Source: Artemisia argyi
Lineage: Eukaryota; Streptophyta; Magnoliopsida; Asterales; Asteraceae
DNA length: 64,000 nucleotides
Assembly (NCBI GenBank): GCA_030686995.1
Contig: CM060698.1
Location: 142,805,106-142,869,105 of the forward strand
Direction: 5' to 3'
Part shown: one piece after another, positions 1-12,215 of the stretch
Position numbering within the stretch: the first letter of the stretch is position 1
Layout: the number at the start of each line of letters is the position of its first letter
The notes under the pieces: generated by a model
Seen by the model: the letters and a program-made list of their open reading frames with translations, nothing else
The model's database searches: none
Told to the model about the DNA's origin: nothing
Made by a program: the position numbers and the translations under genes

Positions 1-619
1 TATATATGTTCTTGTTATTGTGTTCATGATGTTTAAAAATGGATAAAACAAGTTATGTATATATATGTTAACTTATGACAAGTAAACAAGCAAACTAGTG
101 ATTTTTATGGAGAACCATGACCAAAATAGTATAACTATGATACTTGACACTTACTGTTATAAAGGACTTCAAAAGGAAAACATAGCAATTTGAATCACCC
201 AAAACGAGTACACGAGTCAAAAGATACGGCCATAAGAAGCTAGCGAAACCAAAACGGCAAAACTGCCTATGCAAACTGTTTTGCATTCTGCCAATTTTGA
301 AAGTCCCACTTCTGCTCCGATTCATCAAAAAGTTAAAACACGAAAGTTGTCCAGAACGACGTTTTCGTTCAGGATTAAAGAAGCTCGAGGCCTGAAAACG
401 CTTTCTGAGTGATAATTTTCTTCAAATTCTTAACAGCTCATTTTTAGACCAAACTAACTATATAATGGTTATAATTAGATGAGACCAAGAGGTCTAATGA
501 CCTAAAGCCAAGACCACAACCATGGCTAAAGCCAAGGTTGAGTCTCAAGACCATGGTAACAATGACCAAGGTCACGGCAAAGCCACGGCTAAAGACCATA
601 CAACTTTTAAAGATCAAAG

Positions 620-701
<82 letters not shown>

Positions 702-1897
702 ATCAAATACTACAATAGTAGGGAGCCTCATGTGAGGAGTTCATTAAGTAAACCGTCGAGACGAGTTGTGGATTTACGAATTAAAGTGTCCTGGCTCCTC
801 GAACGTTTACTCCATGACTTCTGAATTATGTCAGCCCGAACGGTAGTAAGAGATATACAAACTATACATGTTTCATAAACCACTTATATTCAAAGACTTA
901 CACTATATACTAAGTACTACATCATGAACATTATGCAAGACATATATAGGCAATTCTTCGTATTCTTAGACGTTACTCCAAACCTAAGTCGCAACGTTCT
1001 ATTATAGGCTGCTCTTAGAGACTTTCGCGATTCGACTATCACTATCATTTCTCATTACATAAGCTTAAGGTGAGTCATAGCCCCTACTTTTTCATACTTG
1101 TTTTAACTCTTTTGGGGAGATACATGCTTAAACTACTTGCTTACTTGTACAAATACTCAAAACATTTATACTTGATTGTGTTATACTTTATTGGCATTAT
1201 ACTTGATTGCGTTATACATACTTGTTACACTATACTTGCTTAATTTAAATACAAGGTTTGTATTTACGTGCATACACAATACTCTATGCTGTCAAAGGAG
1301 AGGTATTAATAGTACTAGTATGGGCCTACACCCCCCACCCAAGTTCAAGATTCGAGACGTTGGGTGACATGTACTATTTGGGATGGTGGTTCCCCGCCTA
1401 TGGGTCCAAAATGACGTGACCATGGGTGAATATAATCCTGAGAAACTATATATTAGCAGTGGGTTGTGAACACACAGGTTACAAGTCTCTTATGGCGGGA
1501 CTTATAACTGAGTGGATTCACGATGCCTTTGCTGTGCGAATATTCTTTTAAGGCTTTTTCAACTGTTTTAAGACAAACTCTATGAACTCACCAACCATTG
1601 TGTTGACACTTTAGCATGTTTATCTCAGGTTAGTAAGGCGATAGCTAGTGCGTGGAACTTAGAGTCAAGCTGCATATTCTGAAGACTTACGCTTTTTATC
1701 ATTTACCATTCAAACATTTTGTATACATTTATGTATCATACTTTGGAATCTCATGTTTGTAACTTTGAATTCATTAATCAAATGGTAACTTTTCAAAACG
1801 TCTCATTTAGAGTTCGTTTTCTATAACTTGTACTTTGTATTATGAAGTAGCACCCCAGTGACACAGTCTTCCGCTGCGGTATTTTGGGGGTGTTACA
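1..1897 (+). mobile_element. Partial Tekay-like LTR, cut by the window edge
   Basis: This is the reverse-complement relative of the LTRs at 8188-11685 and 14165-17662. Matching blocks include the GGGAGCCTCATGTGAGG stretch near 719 (seen inverted near 9300) and the region at 95-340 (seen inverted near 9840-10080). The right edge ends in GGGTGTTACA at 1897, the mirror of the TGTAACACCC start of the other copies. No primer-binding site follows, so it is a 3' LTR or a solo LTR. Divergence is clearly higher than between the two downstream LTRs, so it is an older copy. The left end lies outside the window and the target duplication cannot be tested. Confidence 0.85.
622..698. repeat. (AT)n microsatellite inside the LTR
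   Basis: About 77 bp of pure AT repeat. In the related LTRs the same spot is only a short ATATATAGATAT tract (near 9342-9353), so the repeat expanded after this copy inserted. Open frames across it encode only Tyr-Ile runs and are not genes. Confidence 0.95.
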
Positions 1898-2341
1898 CTC
1901 GCCATCCGATCGGATGGTCAATCTTGGCACGTTTCCAGCCGATCCGGTTGCGGGTTGCAACCGATCGGTTGGATTTAGTCTGAACATGTTTCTATGTCTT
2001 TTCTTCGTCGTTTTACGTTGCATGCAATATTTTTCTTCGTGGCATGACTTTGTCCATTAGAACTTGATATTTCCTTGATAATTTCGTGTAGTAAACTTGT
2101 CTTTATCAAATCCTTTTGTCTATGCAACATTTCTTTCTTCCTTGATCCTCTTGAAACTCTCCAAAAATGCATGTCCACTTCATTTCTTCATCTTTTAATT
2201 ATTTTTACCTGCTTTTGGCTATATTTGCATGTATAAACACTTTTCCACGATTAAGTTACAAATATATACAAATATGACCAATTTCCACTCATAAATCAAA
2301 TAATAACGCGACTAAAAATATGTTAATTTTGAGCGTTATCA
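1898..2341 (-). mobile_element. Athila-like LTR fragment
   Basis: On the minus strand this block starts TGATAACGCTCAAAATTAAC at 2341, a start typical of Athila-branch Ty3/gypsy LTRs, and runs to the edge of the neighbouring LTR at 1897. It contains a GC-rich inverted segment near 1900-1970 with repeated CCGATCGG cores. There is no coding sequence. It directly abuts the copia remnant, so one of the two was inserted or recombined into the other. The family call rests on the terminal sequence only. Confidence 0.5.
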
Positions 2342-2499
2342 GCACCAGACATTTCCCGATTAAACATCATTATGTTCGAGAACAAGTCGAAATAGGTGAA
2401 ATCGAGTTACTCAAAGTTCACACAGATGACAACTTAGCAGATCAATTAACAAAGCATCTGCCTGGCACTAAGCCCTATAAGCTTGCTGAAGGCATATGA
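2341..2499 (+). pseudogene. Copia RNase H C-terminal fragment
   Basis: An open stretch of 52 codons to a TGA at 2497-2499 reads as the end of a copia polyprotein. The blocks IKHHYVREQVEIGEIEL and VHTDDNLADQLTKHLPG match the family pattern (K/RHH-IRE-V, then TDDNLADxLTKxLP). No start codon or upstream domain is present, so this is a dead fragment. It fixes the strand and class of the surrounding element. Confidence 0.85.
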
Positions 2500-4120
2500 C
2501 TTCGTTTAGCTGATAGTTTCAAGCCCATCTGTGATTAGTATTTGGATAAATGATATAATGTACAATTATTATTTAAATGGAATAAAATATTGTTTATGTT
2601 TATTTATGACTGTCTTAATAATATATCCTGTATTTGCATGTTTAAATCCATGAATAAATTATTATTCTAAATTGTCCGTTGTCGATTAATGATATGGGAA
2701 TATCATTAAACTAATACAAATTTGAGTATTGGTTAGTATATACTTGAAAGTATATTGATGCGTAGACATACCAATTTCACATGATATTCAATGAATTGAA
2801 TATAAGACTTATCCCAACTACGTGATCTCACATTTATGTGAATCATGTTTAAAGTTATTCTCAGACTTGAGATACCAGATAAGAGTCATGGATGAAGTGC
2901 ATTTTTGTAAAGCAATCTACCGATTACCGTAACTGAGAGTTATAAGCATTGTTTTCAGAAGTGTTGCAAAGTCCATGGGTTATTCTTGTAGTCAAGAGAG
3001 AATTTGTCCTTCGAATATATTTTGAAGTTTAATACTGCTGGGCCCCTCGTAGGGTTGACAAAATGTTTGCGTGGACACGCCCAAAGTTTATCTAGAATAC
3101 GTTCAGATGTTTTGGTAATTTTGTTCAATCATTAAGATATGACAAACGGAAAGTTAATAAAGAATGATTAATCTCATGTCTTTATTAATGTAGTATTAGT
3201 AACAAAAGGATAATTATAATGATGAATCATAAAAGGTTTTTCCAGAAAACCTAGCTCGAGTCATACTAGGGGCATTGGATTGTTGCAAGACGCCACCCAA
3301 TGTCATTTTACTATTAATAGATATCCAAGTGGGAGCAGTTAAAATATGGATAAATATTAATACGTTAAATATCTAGTATCGAACCCGAGACCTCGGGATT
3401 GCGCACATTACAAACAAGAATAAAAGGATAATAATTATATACATTAAATGTTATGGATATATATGTAATTATTTAAACACTAAAGGGACTTAATGGTCGT
3501 TAGTTATTAAATGTGCGGACTAACTATCGTTAAATGAAAAGGAAAGGGACTAGAATGTATTTAGGAGACAAGAAGGTTCCGGAACACCCTTTGTGGGTGT
3601 ATGGCCAGTCGACAAGGGCTAGGTGAAACCTAAACCCATTACAACTTGTCCTCCAAGATATCTCTAGTATATATACAAGACATAGGGTTATTCATTCACA
3701 TATTTTGTGCACACACAATAACCTAAAGCTTTTCTTTTCCTTATTTTCTTACTAAGCCGATCGACAAACACCCTCCTTAGGGGTTTTAGTCGATTTTGTT
3801 TTTTAAAAACAAAGTGTTTACTTTAGATCTTGCAATCTCTTTTATTCGTTATAGTTTGTGTGTACAAGAACGAGGTAACAACTCACTATAGTTGTTATCA
3901 AGAGATCGATAAACAAAACGGTAAGGGGTTTATCATTGATCTATTTTACACTAGTCCAAGATTTGCTTTATTGATTCTTGTTTGTGCTAGAATCACTACG
4001 GTATGTTCTATTTATGTTTTGGTTAATTCTTTATGTGTTATACTTGATCTATAGCTTCCGCGTATGTGTATACTTTAATTAGTTGTTTTATATGATTGTC
4101 ATGGTAATTAAATTCTAACA
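2341..4120 (+). mobile_element. Ty1/copia element, 3' remnant (RNase H end, PPT and 3' LTR)
   Basis: The order is: last part of RNase H (2341-2499), about 830 bp of untranslated sequence, a polypurine tract CCAAGTGGGAG at 3325-3335, then a probable 3' LTR from about 3337 to 4120. The LTR ends in TTCTAACA, carries a TATA-like TATATATA near 3669, and has a pyrimidine-rich downstream part near 3730-3790. The expected TG at the LTR start reads AG, a decay change. Everything 5' of the RNase H end is missing, replaced at 2341 by another retroelement fragment. Confidence 0.75.
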
Positions 4121-5283
4121 TATTGGACACAAGATCGAGGGCACATCCAAGCCTCGATTATTAGAGAAACACGCGTGAGCCATCCTGCAACCCCACCACG
4201 CGTTAAGGCTATTACAAGCCCCTTCCAACCACACATTATGACCAATGTTTACCCGGTTCAACAAGTGCGACCACTGGGTCAACCTAGTAGTTTCTATTAA
4301 AAAAAAAAAAAAAAACAAAACAGTCGGTTTTCGAGAACCGGGTTGAACCGTGCTACAAAACATTGATTATGACCAAAGAATTGAGAGGCAAATGAAAGAA
4401 GGAGAGTTGGTTTTTTTGCATGATTTGTAATTTCTTTTGTTGTTAATTTCGTGGTCACTACTACTGATAATGTTTGGTAAAGAAAATGATAACTGATACT
4501 CCGTGTATAACAAAGTTGATGATTATACATTTGGTCATTCTAAATAAAGTGACTAATCTCTCTCAATTAAGTAGTTAATCTAAACATGTTTTCAAACCAC
4601 TTATTTTAGTACTACCTCCGTCGCAAGACTTTAAAAGTCAACTTTGGACAATAATTATGAAATGAAGGGACAACTCTTTAGTTTTTCACAGTGTTAAAAA
4701 AATCGTCCTAAGCGGCCGATTAATCGCTAAGAGGGGATTAACTGTCTCGATTTTCACTAATCGACCTTATTAGTCGGTTTGATAAAAAATAGGTCAACAT
4801 ATCGATTAATCGGATAAAAATCGGTCAAATCAGGCATAAATTGGTCAACATATTGAATTTTCATATATTCAAAGTTAAAATATGTAATACTAAATTTGAT
4901 TTCATGATATCAAGTGAAATATGTCAATTAACTCACAAACAATGATTTCAAATTTTCATTCAATTCTTGTCAATAAATCCTTGACAACTTTTAACATACA
5001 ACATTGACAAAAAGGCAGAAAGCTACATACTAAATACAAATAAAAAAACATAAAGACATAGACTAAATCAATAGCCCTCCGTTTAATTATAAGCACTAGG
5101 GACAAACTAGTGAATTTACAGGCTAAAAAATTCAAATTGAATAACCCATATCCAATAAGCATGCCAGGTCAATAATCCACATAAATCCACAACACCTAAC
5201 ATCAACCGTTGATCACCATCTCTCCCCAACCGTTAGATCATCTTCACAAAAACACAGATCTAAACCTTCTTCAAACTCCCATC
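4121..5283. other. Intergenic stretch without a recognised gene
   Basis: It holds an A-run near 4299-4315, a CTACCTCCGTC stretch near 4613 that resembles one end of a Stowaway-type MITE (no matching other end seen), and at about 4700-4860 a degenerate repeat with several CGATTAATCG and GGTCAACAT copies. The last ~120 bp lead into the HMGA promoter. No supported coding sequence. Confidence 0.5.
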
Positions 5284-5294
5284 TTATTTAAATA
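5284..5294 (+). promoter_or_regulatory. TATA-like element of the HMGA gene
   Basis: TTATTTAAATA lies about 45 bp before the ATG at 5334 and fits a TATA box for a short leader. It is followed by a C- and T-rich stretch typical of plant transcription starts. Position and composition are the only evidence. Confidence 0.5.
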
Positions 5295-5333
5295 CAGTCT
5301 AAGCCCCTTCACTTTATCTCAATTGTCATCTCC

Positions 5334-6856
5334 ATGGCTCCAGATTCAACCCCAGTTCTTCCACAGTACCCTGAGGTAAATTTATTTTTGCCTAATTTTT
5401 ACTAATATGGTTATTTATTTTATTTTATTTTATTATTATTATTTTTTGATTTAGTGAAATTGGGCTGAAATTAAGATATGGGTTTTGTTTATTTTAGTGT
5501 TTTATTATCTGTGTTTCTTTTAGTTTTGATTATATTTGTTTAATTTTAGTGAATTTAAGTAGTAATTTTAAAGCTGTTAATATAGTAATTGTGGTGTGAT
5601 AATTTGGGGGGTTTTTGATTAAGTGGAAATTAGCTGAAATTAAGACATGGGTTTTGTTAATTTTATTGTTTTATAAACTGGGTATTTTTAATTTTTACTA
5701 ATTCTAATTAATTTCAGTCAATTTATTGCTGCAATTGATGAAATTGATATTTTGACTGATATTATAAATTGGGGGTTTTTTAATCTAGTGACATTAAGAC
5801 ATGGGTTTTGTTAAATTTACTGTTTCTAATCTGGGTATCTTTTACCTTTGTTCAAATGAACTTGATTTTAGCTGCAATTGAGACTGTTCATATTATAGTT
5901 GTAATGAGAATTTGGGGGTTTTCTATTTAGTGGAATTTAGCTGAAATTAAGATATGGGTTTTGTTAGTTTTGGTGTTCTCTAATCTGAATATCTTTTAAT
6001 TTTCACTAATAATTTTTAATTTAAGCTGCATTGAGGCAGAATTCAAGATAATTTAGGGTTTTTTTTGTTTTTTTGTTTTTTTTTGTTTTTTTTTTTTTTT
6101 AAACCATCATCAAGTATCTGATCTTGTAAAATGTCTCAAGTTTAAGTCTCTCTAGGTTATTTTGTGAGTGGCTAGAGAAAAGGTCGGAGACTGTAGATAC
6201 TCTGATTCATAAGCATATGTAGATCTGAGTTATATATTTGGCCGCCTCAGATAACTTGAACAGAATGACCTCATCTGTTTACCTGTTAAATTTCATAAAA
6301 TTCAGCTCAAAGTTAGACATGGGTTTTGTTTATTTTACTGTTTTATAATCTGGGCATCTCTTAATTTCAGTTAATTTTAGCTGCAATTGAAGCTATTGGC
6401 AGCAAAAAGGGAGCCAACAAATCAAAAATCTCCAGAAAAATTCAATTAACTTATGGTACACTACCAGCAGCACACGCAACTTTACTCTCACACCACCTCA
6501 ACAGAATGAAAGCAACTGGTCAGTTAGTTTTCAAACAAAACAACTATGCTTTTCCTGACCCGAACGCCCCTCCAAAACGAGGCAGAGGCCGACCTGCTAA
6601 ACCTAAGAAGCCGGTCCCTGAAGGTTTTGTTCCATCTCCTCCGCGGCCTAGAGGCCGTCCAGCGAAACCACAAGATGGGTCGAAGCCGGTGGCTGCTACT
6701 CCAACCGTGAGTGGAGAGAAACGTGGGCGTGGCCGTCCTCCCAAGCCGGGGAAGAAAGTTGCTGCTCCTGTTCTATTGCCGTCGGGTGAGCGACGGGGCA
6801 GAGGGCGTCCACCGAAGGTGAATACACCTGTATCAGCTGCTCCTGTTGGGGCTTAG
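5334..6856 (+). CDS. HMGA: HMGA-type chromatin protein (linker-histone domain plus four AT-hooks)
   Basis: Two exons, 5334-5375 and 6371-6856, with GT/AG junctions (GAG-GTAAAT and TTTCAG-TTA), give a 175-residue nuclear DNA-binding protein. Residues about 10-80 match the plant H1/H5 globular domain (YPELILAAIEAIGSKKGANK, then LLSHHLNRMK). They are followed by NAPPKRGRGRP. AT-hooks with RGRP cores lie near residues 84-92, 106-114, 131-140 and 155-164, separated by Pro/Ala/Lys-rich linkers. This order is that of plant HMG-I/Y proteins, which bind the minor groove of AT-rich DNA and act as architectural cofactors. The ATG was chosen because it gives the usual short lead into the globular domain. 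An acceptor 10 bp further downstream, after TTTTAG, would hit a stop, so the CAG at 6370 is preferred. AATAAA occurs at 6861. Confidence 0.93.
5453..6370 (+). repeat. Degenerate tandem repeats filling the HMGA intron
   Basis: A block with core ATGGGTTTTGTT occurs at about 5478, 5647, 5802, 5954 and 6319, so spacing is roughly 150-170 bp for the first four. Blocks also share CTGAAATTAAGA before the core and TCTGGGTATCTTTTA after it. Three intron copies are followed by a sequence like the start of exon 2 (GCTGCAATTGA near 5728 and 5870, GCTGCATTGA near 6024). The last block ends at the real splice acceptor. Confidence 0.8.
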
Positions 6857-7070
6857 TTGAAATAAATCTAGTTTAGGGGGGTCTTAGTGTTAATTGTTGT
6901 TTCTTTAATTTAAAAGATGCTATTGGATGCTAGTGTGTGATTGTTTTGTATATTTGGATTTGGTAGCTTTTATTGGTCCCTTGGCGTAACTCTTCTTTAG
7001 TGTTTTCTTTGGTAAGTGTTTGGAAATGATAACGATTGTGGGGTTTGACAATAAGTTTGGTTTCTATTCT

Positions 7071-7112
<42 letters not shown>

Positions 7113-7911
7113 TGCTTGTTTATATCCATAAATCATTAACAAAGGCTACTTGTATTATAATATTATATGTAATGTCCCTAGAAAGTTTTCAAGAAGATAC
7201 AAAAAAGTAGATTTGCATTAAAAATAAGTGCCAAATTACCAAGTGTTGAGTGGTGCTGACAACATTAAAAACAATGATGTAGATAATCAATGTTGGTTGA
7301 GTGTATTACTAGGGGCATAGAAACCAATGCAAGAGAATGTTACTATCATGTAGGTATCAATGACAATGAATGTGGTTGCGGTTGGAAGCGATATAAGCAA
7401 AACTAGTAGTATAAGGGAATTCTTGTGTGGGTCTGAATCTTGGTGTCTATAATCCAAAATTTGACATTGTTGTGCCACTAGTAGAGTATATAGGAGTCCT
7501 GGCAGTGTGATCTTGGAGTAGTGGAGCCAACATTGTTGGATAATGCACCTTTGCCTGATATATGAGGATGGAGACTAGTCGAAATTGAGGAGAGTGAGGC
7601 AGGAGAGATGAGTGATCTTGGTGGAATAGGACCTGCACCAAACGGCAAGAACCTATAGAACAATCCATGATCCAAGATTCATATAGCAATATAAATGCGA
7701 AACTTGAATCATCATATTCATACAAACACATTTCAATATATTTGGATTCATTAAGGCAATCAAGTGTAGTCATACGTTTGAAATTTACATGAAAACACAG
7801 TTTAGTAGTTCACCAAGGGTCCAAACACGGTAAAGCTTACAATTTGCAGCCACAAAAAGTCATGTGGAAGAGGTGTTTGATCATGATATGTATTAAAAAG
7901 CTCTCCTTATA
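6857..7911. other. HMGA 3' flank and intergenic DNA
   Basis: It holds an AATAAA signal at 6861-6866, a T-run at about 7073-7111, and then unassigned sequence. Two or three short minus-strand open frames at 7287-7773 (one with a hydrophobic stretch) lie in different frames without recognisable domains. I do not call a gene. Confidence 0.5.
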
Positions 7912-8085
7912 GAGAAATGCTAGAACCACTCAGAAAATCCACACAAAAAATTCACTTGCTGACGTATGAGCGGTGATTGATTTAATAGGAGAGAGGAGAA
8001 ACTACCATAAAATGCACCAATTACCCGCTCACAAGTCAGCGAGTGAATTTTTCTTGTGGATTTTGTGAGTGGTCTAGCATTGCTT
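7912..8085. mobile_element. Mutator-like MITE with 9-bp target duplication
   Basis: A 174-bp element with long imperfect terminal inverted repeats. The left end GAGAAATGCTAGAACCACTC pairs with the right end ...GAGTGGTCTAGCATTGCTT, and the similarity runs about 50 bp inward to GCTGAC / GTCAGC. CTCCTTATA is repeated exactly on both sides (7903-7911 and 8086-8094), and nine bases is the Mutator-class duplication length. There is no coding capacity. Confidence 0.88.
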
Positions 8086-8187
8086 CTCCTTATAATCTAT
8101 CTCTTAAAGGCTTGTGACATGTCAACTTTGATTCAAAGTAGTATGATTCGCGTATTATACATATCTAATTCTAAAGATATTAATCAC

Positions 8188-11100
8188 TGTAACACCCCCA
8201 ATTCATGGTTGCAGCGGAATTCGAACTGGGTGTTACTTGACGGCACAATAGTCACAATAATAGAAAACGAACTCCAATTGAGTCGTTTTAAAAGATTTAT
8301 CATTCAAATTATATAAATATCAGAGATTACAAAATGAGGTCCCAATTGGTTCCATGTTTACAATTTACATTAAATGAGTTTTGAATGATAATAAAATTTA
8401 TAGCCCTCTTGAGTATCCGTGTCCTTCCGTGCCATCCTTGATCGTCATGAACCTGAAATACATGCTTGAGAGGTCAACACAAAGGTTGAGTGATATTCAT
8501 AGAGTTTGTTAAATCGTTTGAATACAATATGTTGGTAGTGTGAGTTATAGGCTCACACCAATGTTTGGAAAACAAAACAGGTAGGCTACGTTATTATACG
8601 CCCGGAACAGTTATTATACACTAAGCTTATGACACCATAACGTTAACGTGTACCAATATCGATCGGCAGATTTATCCCGGTAGGTACTTTGCTAACATAC
8701 CTAAATCTCAAATATTAATGCATTTGTTTGAACTTAGTCAATACAAATGGGATTCGTCAATCCCAATAGGCCTATTATTAATATTCGCGCTCACTATTGC
8801 TAGTGACTAAATGGTTCATAATAAAGGATCTCGGTTTAGCAAGGTTGGTACTTAGTGATAATAAAACAATCAGGCAAGCATACAATTTAGAAACATTGTG
8901 CTCGGTTAAAATAGCATGTATTCCCCCCAAGGGTTTGTAAAACAATTAAGTAATGGAAAATGGGGCTATGAACTCACCTTAAGTAAGATAGCAAGTAATG
9001 AATGTAACGGTCGAATCGTGAAGGTTTCTACGAGCAACCTATAATAGAATGTCGCGACTTAGGATCGGAGTAAAGAATATGAAGTAGTGCCTATATATAT
9101 ATGTTGCATTTAGTCCATGATGTGGTATGATGTATATTGTATGTCTTTGAAAGAAAAGATTCATGAACATGTATGTTTGGTATATCGTTTACTACCGTTC
9201 GGGCTGACATATTTCAGAAGCCATGTTAGTAAGCGTTCGAGGAGCCAGGACACTTTAACTCGTAAATCCACAACTCAACTCGACGGCTTACATAATGAAC
9301 TCCTCACATGAGGCTCCCTACTATTGTAGTAGTTGATGAAATATATAGATATAAGTTTTGATCCGAAAGTTACATGTCCGATATTTGTATAAACTTAGGA
9401 AAGTTTATTTGTACATGAAGATTGTTATTAGGGGTAGTTTCATAAGTCTTGTATGACCATTTTCTCTTGGTAATATCTCATGGTTCATTTTTAAGTGAAG
9501 TAGATCCAAATTGCTTGTTCAAGTTATCGCCTAATTCATTGTTTCATGTTTACGCCTAGGTAAGTTGGTATGGTCATTTCGTCATGGCCTAGCCATGACC
9601 TTTAGTCCTTGTTTCAAGGTCATGAGACACAACCTTGGCTCTAGCCATGGTTGTGGTCTTGATTATAGGTCATAAGACCCCTTTGGTCTTCATAAACCAT
9701 AACCTATATGTAATGACTTTGTCTAAAAATGGGCTGTTTAGAATTTGAAGAAATTTATCACTCGGAAAGCGTTTTCAGGGCTCGAGCTTCTTTGTTCCTG
9801 AACGAAAACGTCGTTCCGGACAACTTTCGTGTTTTAACTTTTTGATGAATCGGATCAGAAGTGGGACTTTCAAAACCCAAATTTGATCAGAATGGTATTT
9901 GGCAGTTTGCCGAAAAGTTTTGGTAACTTCAAATGGGCGTAACTTTTGACTCGTATACTCGTTTTAGGTGGTTCAAATTGCTATGGTTTCCTTGTTAAGT
10001 CCTCTACTGTAATATGTAATGATCCAATATCATAATTTTACTATTTTGGTCGTGGTTTTCCAAGAAAGTCACTAGTTTGCTTGTTTTATGAACTTATATT
10101 AACAATCAATTACAACAACTTGTTTTACTCACTTTTATACATCATGGACATGATAACAAGACAATATATAGCACAAATAGTATGTAAATAACATGAACAT
10201 GATTATTTAACAAGAATCAAGTTAGGGTTTGGCTCACAACTTTTGGCTTTCAAAGATGAAAGGAAGTTAACATGTAAGGATAGGACTTTGATAGACTTGC
10301 TTCAACCCACTTCACTTCATGCAATCTTTCTACCCTTGTAATCTTGAAAGATGGATGATGAAGGTTGAGGTGACTTGAGTGGATTCAAACTCAAGAGAAA
10401 TCACCAAGTATATGAAGTTATGGAAGTGTTTGATGAATGATAACCTAACTAGAGTTTCTACCTTGAAGAAGCACTCGAATCATGCATGAAACTAGAAGGA
10501 AATGAGCAAAGGATGGTGTGGTTTTGGTGTTTGGTATCCACGGCAACAAAGGGGAGGGGAGGGGAGTATTTATAGGTCCATGGAGGAGGTTAGGAAGCTT
10601 ACTAGGAAAGTGTTACAACTTGGTGATCAAGTTGTAAATAAGTGTTGATTTAAGGGTAAATTCATGAGATGAAGCCACATGGGTGTGACTCCCCCCTCCT
10701 AGGGCGGTTTGGTCAAGCTTGGGGAGCAAGTGTGGACTTTTCTTGGTATTATCCAAGATACTTGGTTAGTTTTGACTCCGGGAAATGCCAATCGTAAATG
10801 ATTAAACCTCAAAACGTAAAACCAGGTGTCGTAAAATTATGGAACTTGAAAGTATTGGTAAACATGTCCATATGTTCCATAATAAAATATAAAATGAGTG
10901 GTAGGATCTATCGGGTGCTAAAACCCTGCTAAAAACTGGAAACACGGGTCTAAAACGCGTAATACGTAAAACGTACGAATATTGCGTAAAATTGAGAAAA
11001 GTAAAATGTTACTTTTCTAATGTGATAAAAATGATTTAAAATGACTTATAATGTCTAGACTGGGCTCAGTCTAGTGTCGGTTGGTATTATATGTCTTTTA

Positions 11101-11685
11101 GACATCAAACCGTAAGCCTAAAAATTAAGGAATGATTTATAACATCAAGGGATGATTTTTGGTCAATGGAGGAGGGAAAAATATGTTGACTTTTTCTAAT
11201 AAGTTGAAAACTCAAATCGTCTTAGAAACGCGTTTTGTGGTCTAACGGTTAATCGCCCAAACGGTTAAGCGTGCTCATGCGAGAGTAGTACAGGCTTGGG
11301 TGACCTGCCGGGAAGTCTTTGGTCATGTTTTTCTCAGTCACGATTAATTCTCAAATAAATCATGGGTGTGTCAAACATTTTTCTGATGCGGGGTCACTTA
11401 ACGCGGTCGAGTTTCGTTGTACGTAGAATTTCTGAATGACGTTTTACCCTAAAACGTGTAATTCCGTGTAATTCCTTAATAACTTTCACGAAAATGATCT
11501 GACGAATGTCAAACATTTAATTTGCCATGGAAATGATTTATCACTTGAGAATATCAAATAAAAATCAACTTTCGGGAAAATTTCGGAAAGAAATGAATAG
11601 TAAAAATGAATAGTAACATGAATAGTAAAAGTGAATAGTAAATTTTCCGGGAATAGTAATTGACCTGAAATTGCGAATTGTTATA
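8188..11685 (-). repeat. 3' LTR of the Tekay-like element
   Basis: It starts (plus strand) TGTAACACCC and ends TTGTTATA, where the other copy has TTGTTACA. On the coding strand its first bases are therefore TA, not TG, which removes one canonical terminal dinucleotide. It contains the same TATA box as its partner (TATAAATA, minus, 10574-10567). Four to five copies of GAATAGTAA lie close to the U3 edge (11594-11660). A weak polypurine tract (TGGGGTAGAGAC on the minus strand, 11697-11686) abuts it. Confidence 0.95.
10567..10574 (-). promoter_or_regulatory. LTR TATA box
   Basis: CCTATAAATACTCCCC on the minus strand is a near-ideal plant TATA box. The same site is at 16551-16544 in the 5' LTR, which would drive element transcription. 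It leaves a long R/U5 of about 2.3 kb. Confidence 0.7.
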
Positions 11686-11719
11686 GTCTCTACCCCATAT
11701 GAGAGCTCCGTCCCGGAGA

Positions 11720-12215
11720 TCAATTTGCGTTGGGAGTAGAAACTTTGTTGGTAAAAAGATGTGGGTATTTCTTTCGTATCTGGTCCTCTCGTTCCCATGT
11801 GTATTCAGGACCACGTCGTGAGTTCCAACGAACTTTGACAATTGGAATACGGCTTTGCTTGAGTTGTTTGACCTCTCGGTCCATGATTTCTACGGGTTCC
11901 TCAATAAATTGAAGATCGTCATTGAGTTGAATTTCATCGAGTGGAATCACGAGTGATTCATCTGACAAGCATTTCTTTAGGTTAGATACATGGAAAGTGG
12001 GGTGTACACTACTGAGTTCTGATGGAAGCTCAAGTCTGTACGCCACAGGGCCAACCCTGGCTAGGATTTTGAATAGTCCGATGTATCTTGGGTTTAGTTT
12101 TCCTCGTTTACCGAATCGTATCAAGCCTTTCCAAGGCGATACCTTTTGCATAACCCTATTTCCGATTTGGAATTCTAGGGGTCTGCGTCGTGTGTCGGCA
12201 TAACTTTTATGTAGG
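11720..12215 (-). pseudogene. Integrase C-terminal fragment, Tekay/Del type
   Basis: An open frame from about 12215 to the stop at 11720 reads KSYADTRRRPLEFQIGNRVM, then SPWKGLIRFGKRGKLNPRYI and VHPTFHVSNLKKCL. These are the hallmarks of the chromovirus integrase C-terminus. Its end (VRWNSRRGPEYTWEREDQIR, then KYPHLF) is the chromodomain-like tail of the Del/Tekay clade. The catalytic core, RT and gag are gone, and sequence upstream (12216-14144) is not recognisably coding. The short distance to the 3' LTR is normal for this family, so the deletion removed the middle of the element. Confidence 0.9.

Noticed and set aside
522..824. Long open frames of alternating Tyr-Ile over AT repeats (also 38282-38530 and 39551-40119)
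   Set aside because: They are translations of (AT)n microsatellites, open in both strands, with no other coding sign.
4613..4700. Stowaway MITE suggested by CTACCTCCGTC
   Set aside because: Only one end is seen; no inverted partner or TA duplication was found.
7287..7773. Minus-strand frames with a hydrophobic stretch and a LPFGAGPIPP motif faintly like IDA peptides
   Set aside because: The IDA core is not matched (no PIPPSxPSKRHN), the frames do not join, and no signal-peptide-to-core layout is seen.
9117..9311. 64-residue frame repeated identically at 15094-15288
   Set aside because: It lies in the U5 part of both LTRs. Identity follows from the LTR duplication, and no domain or codon signal is seen.
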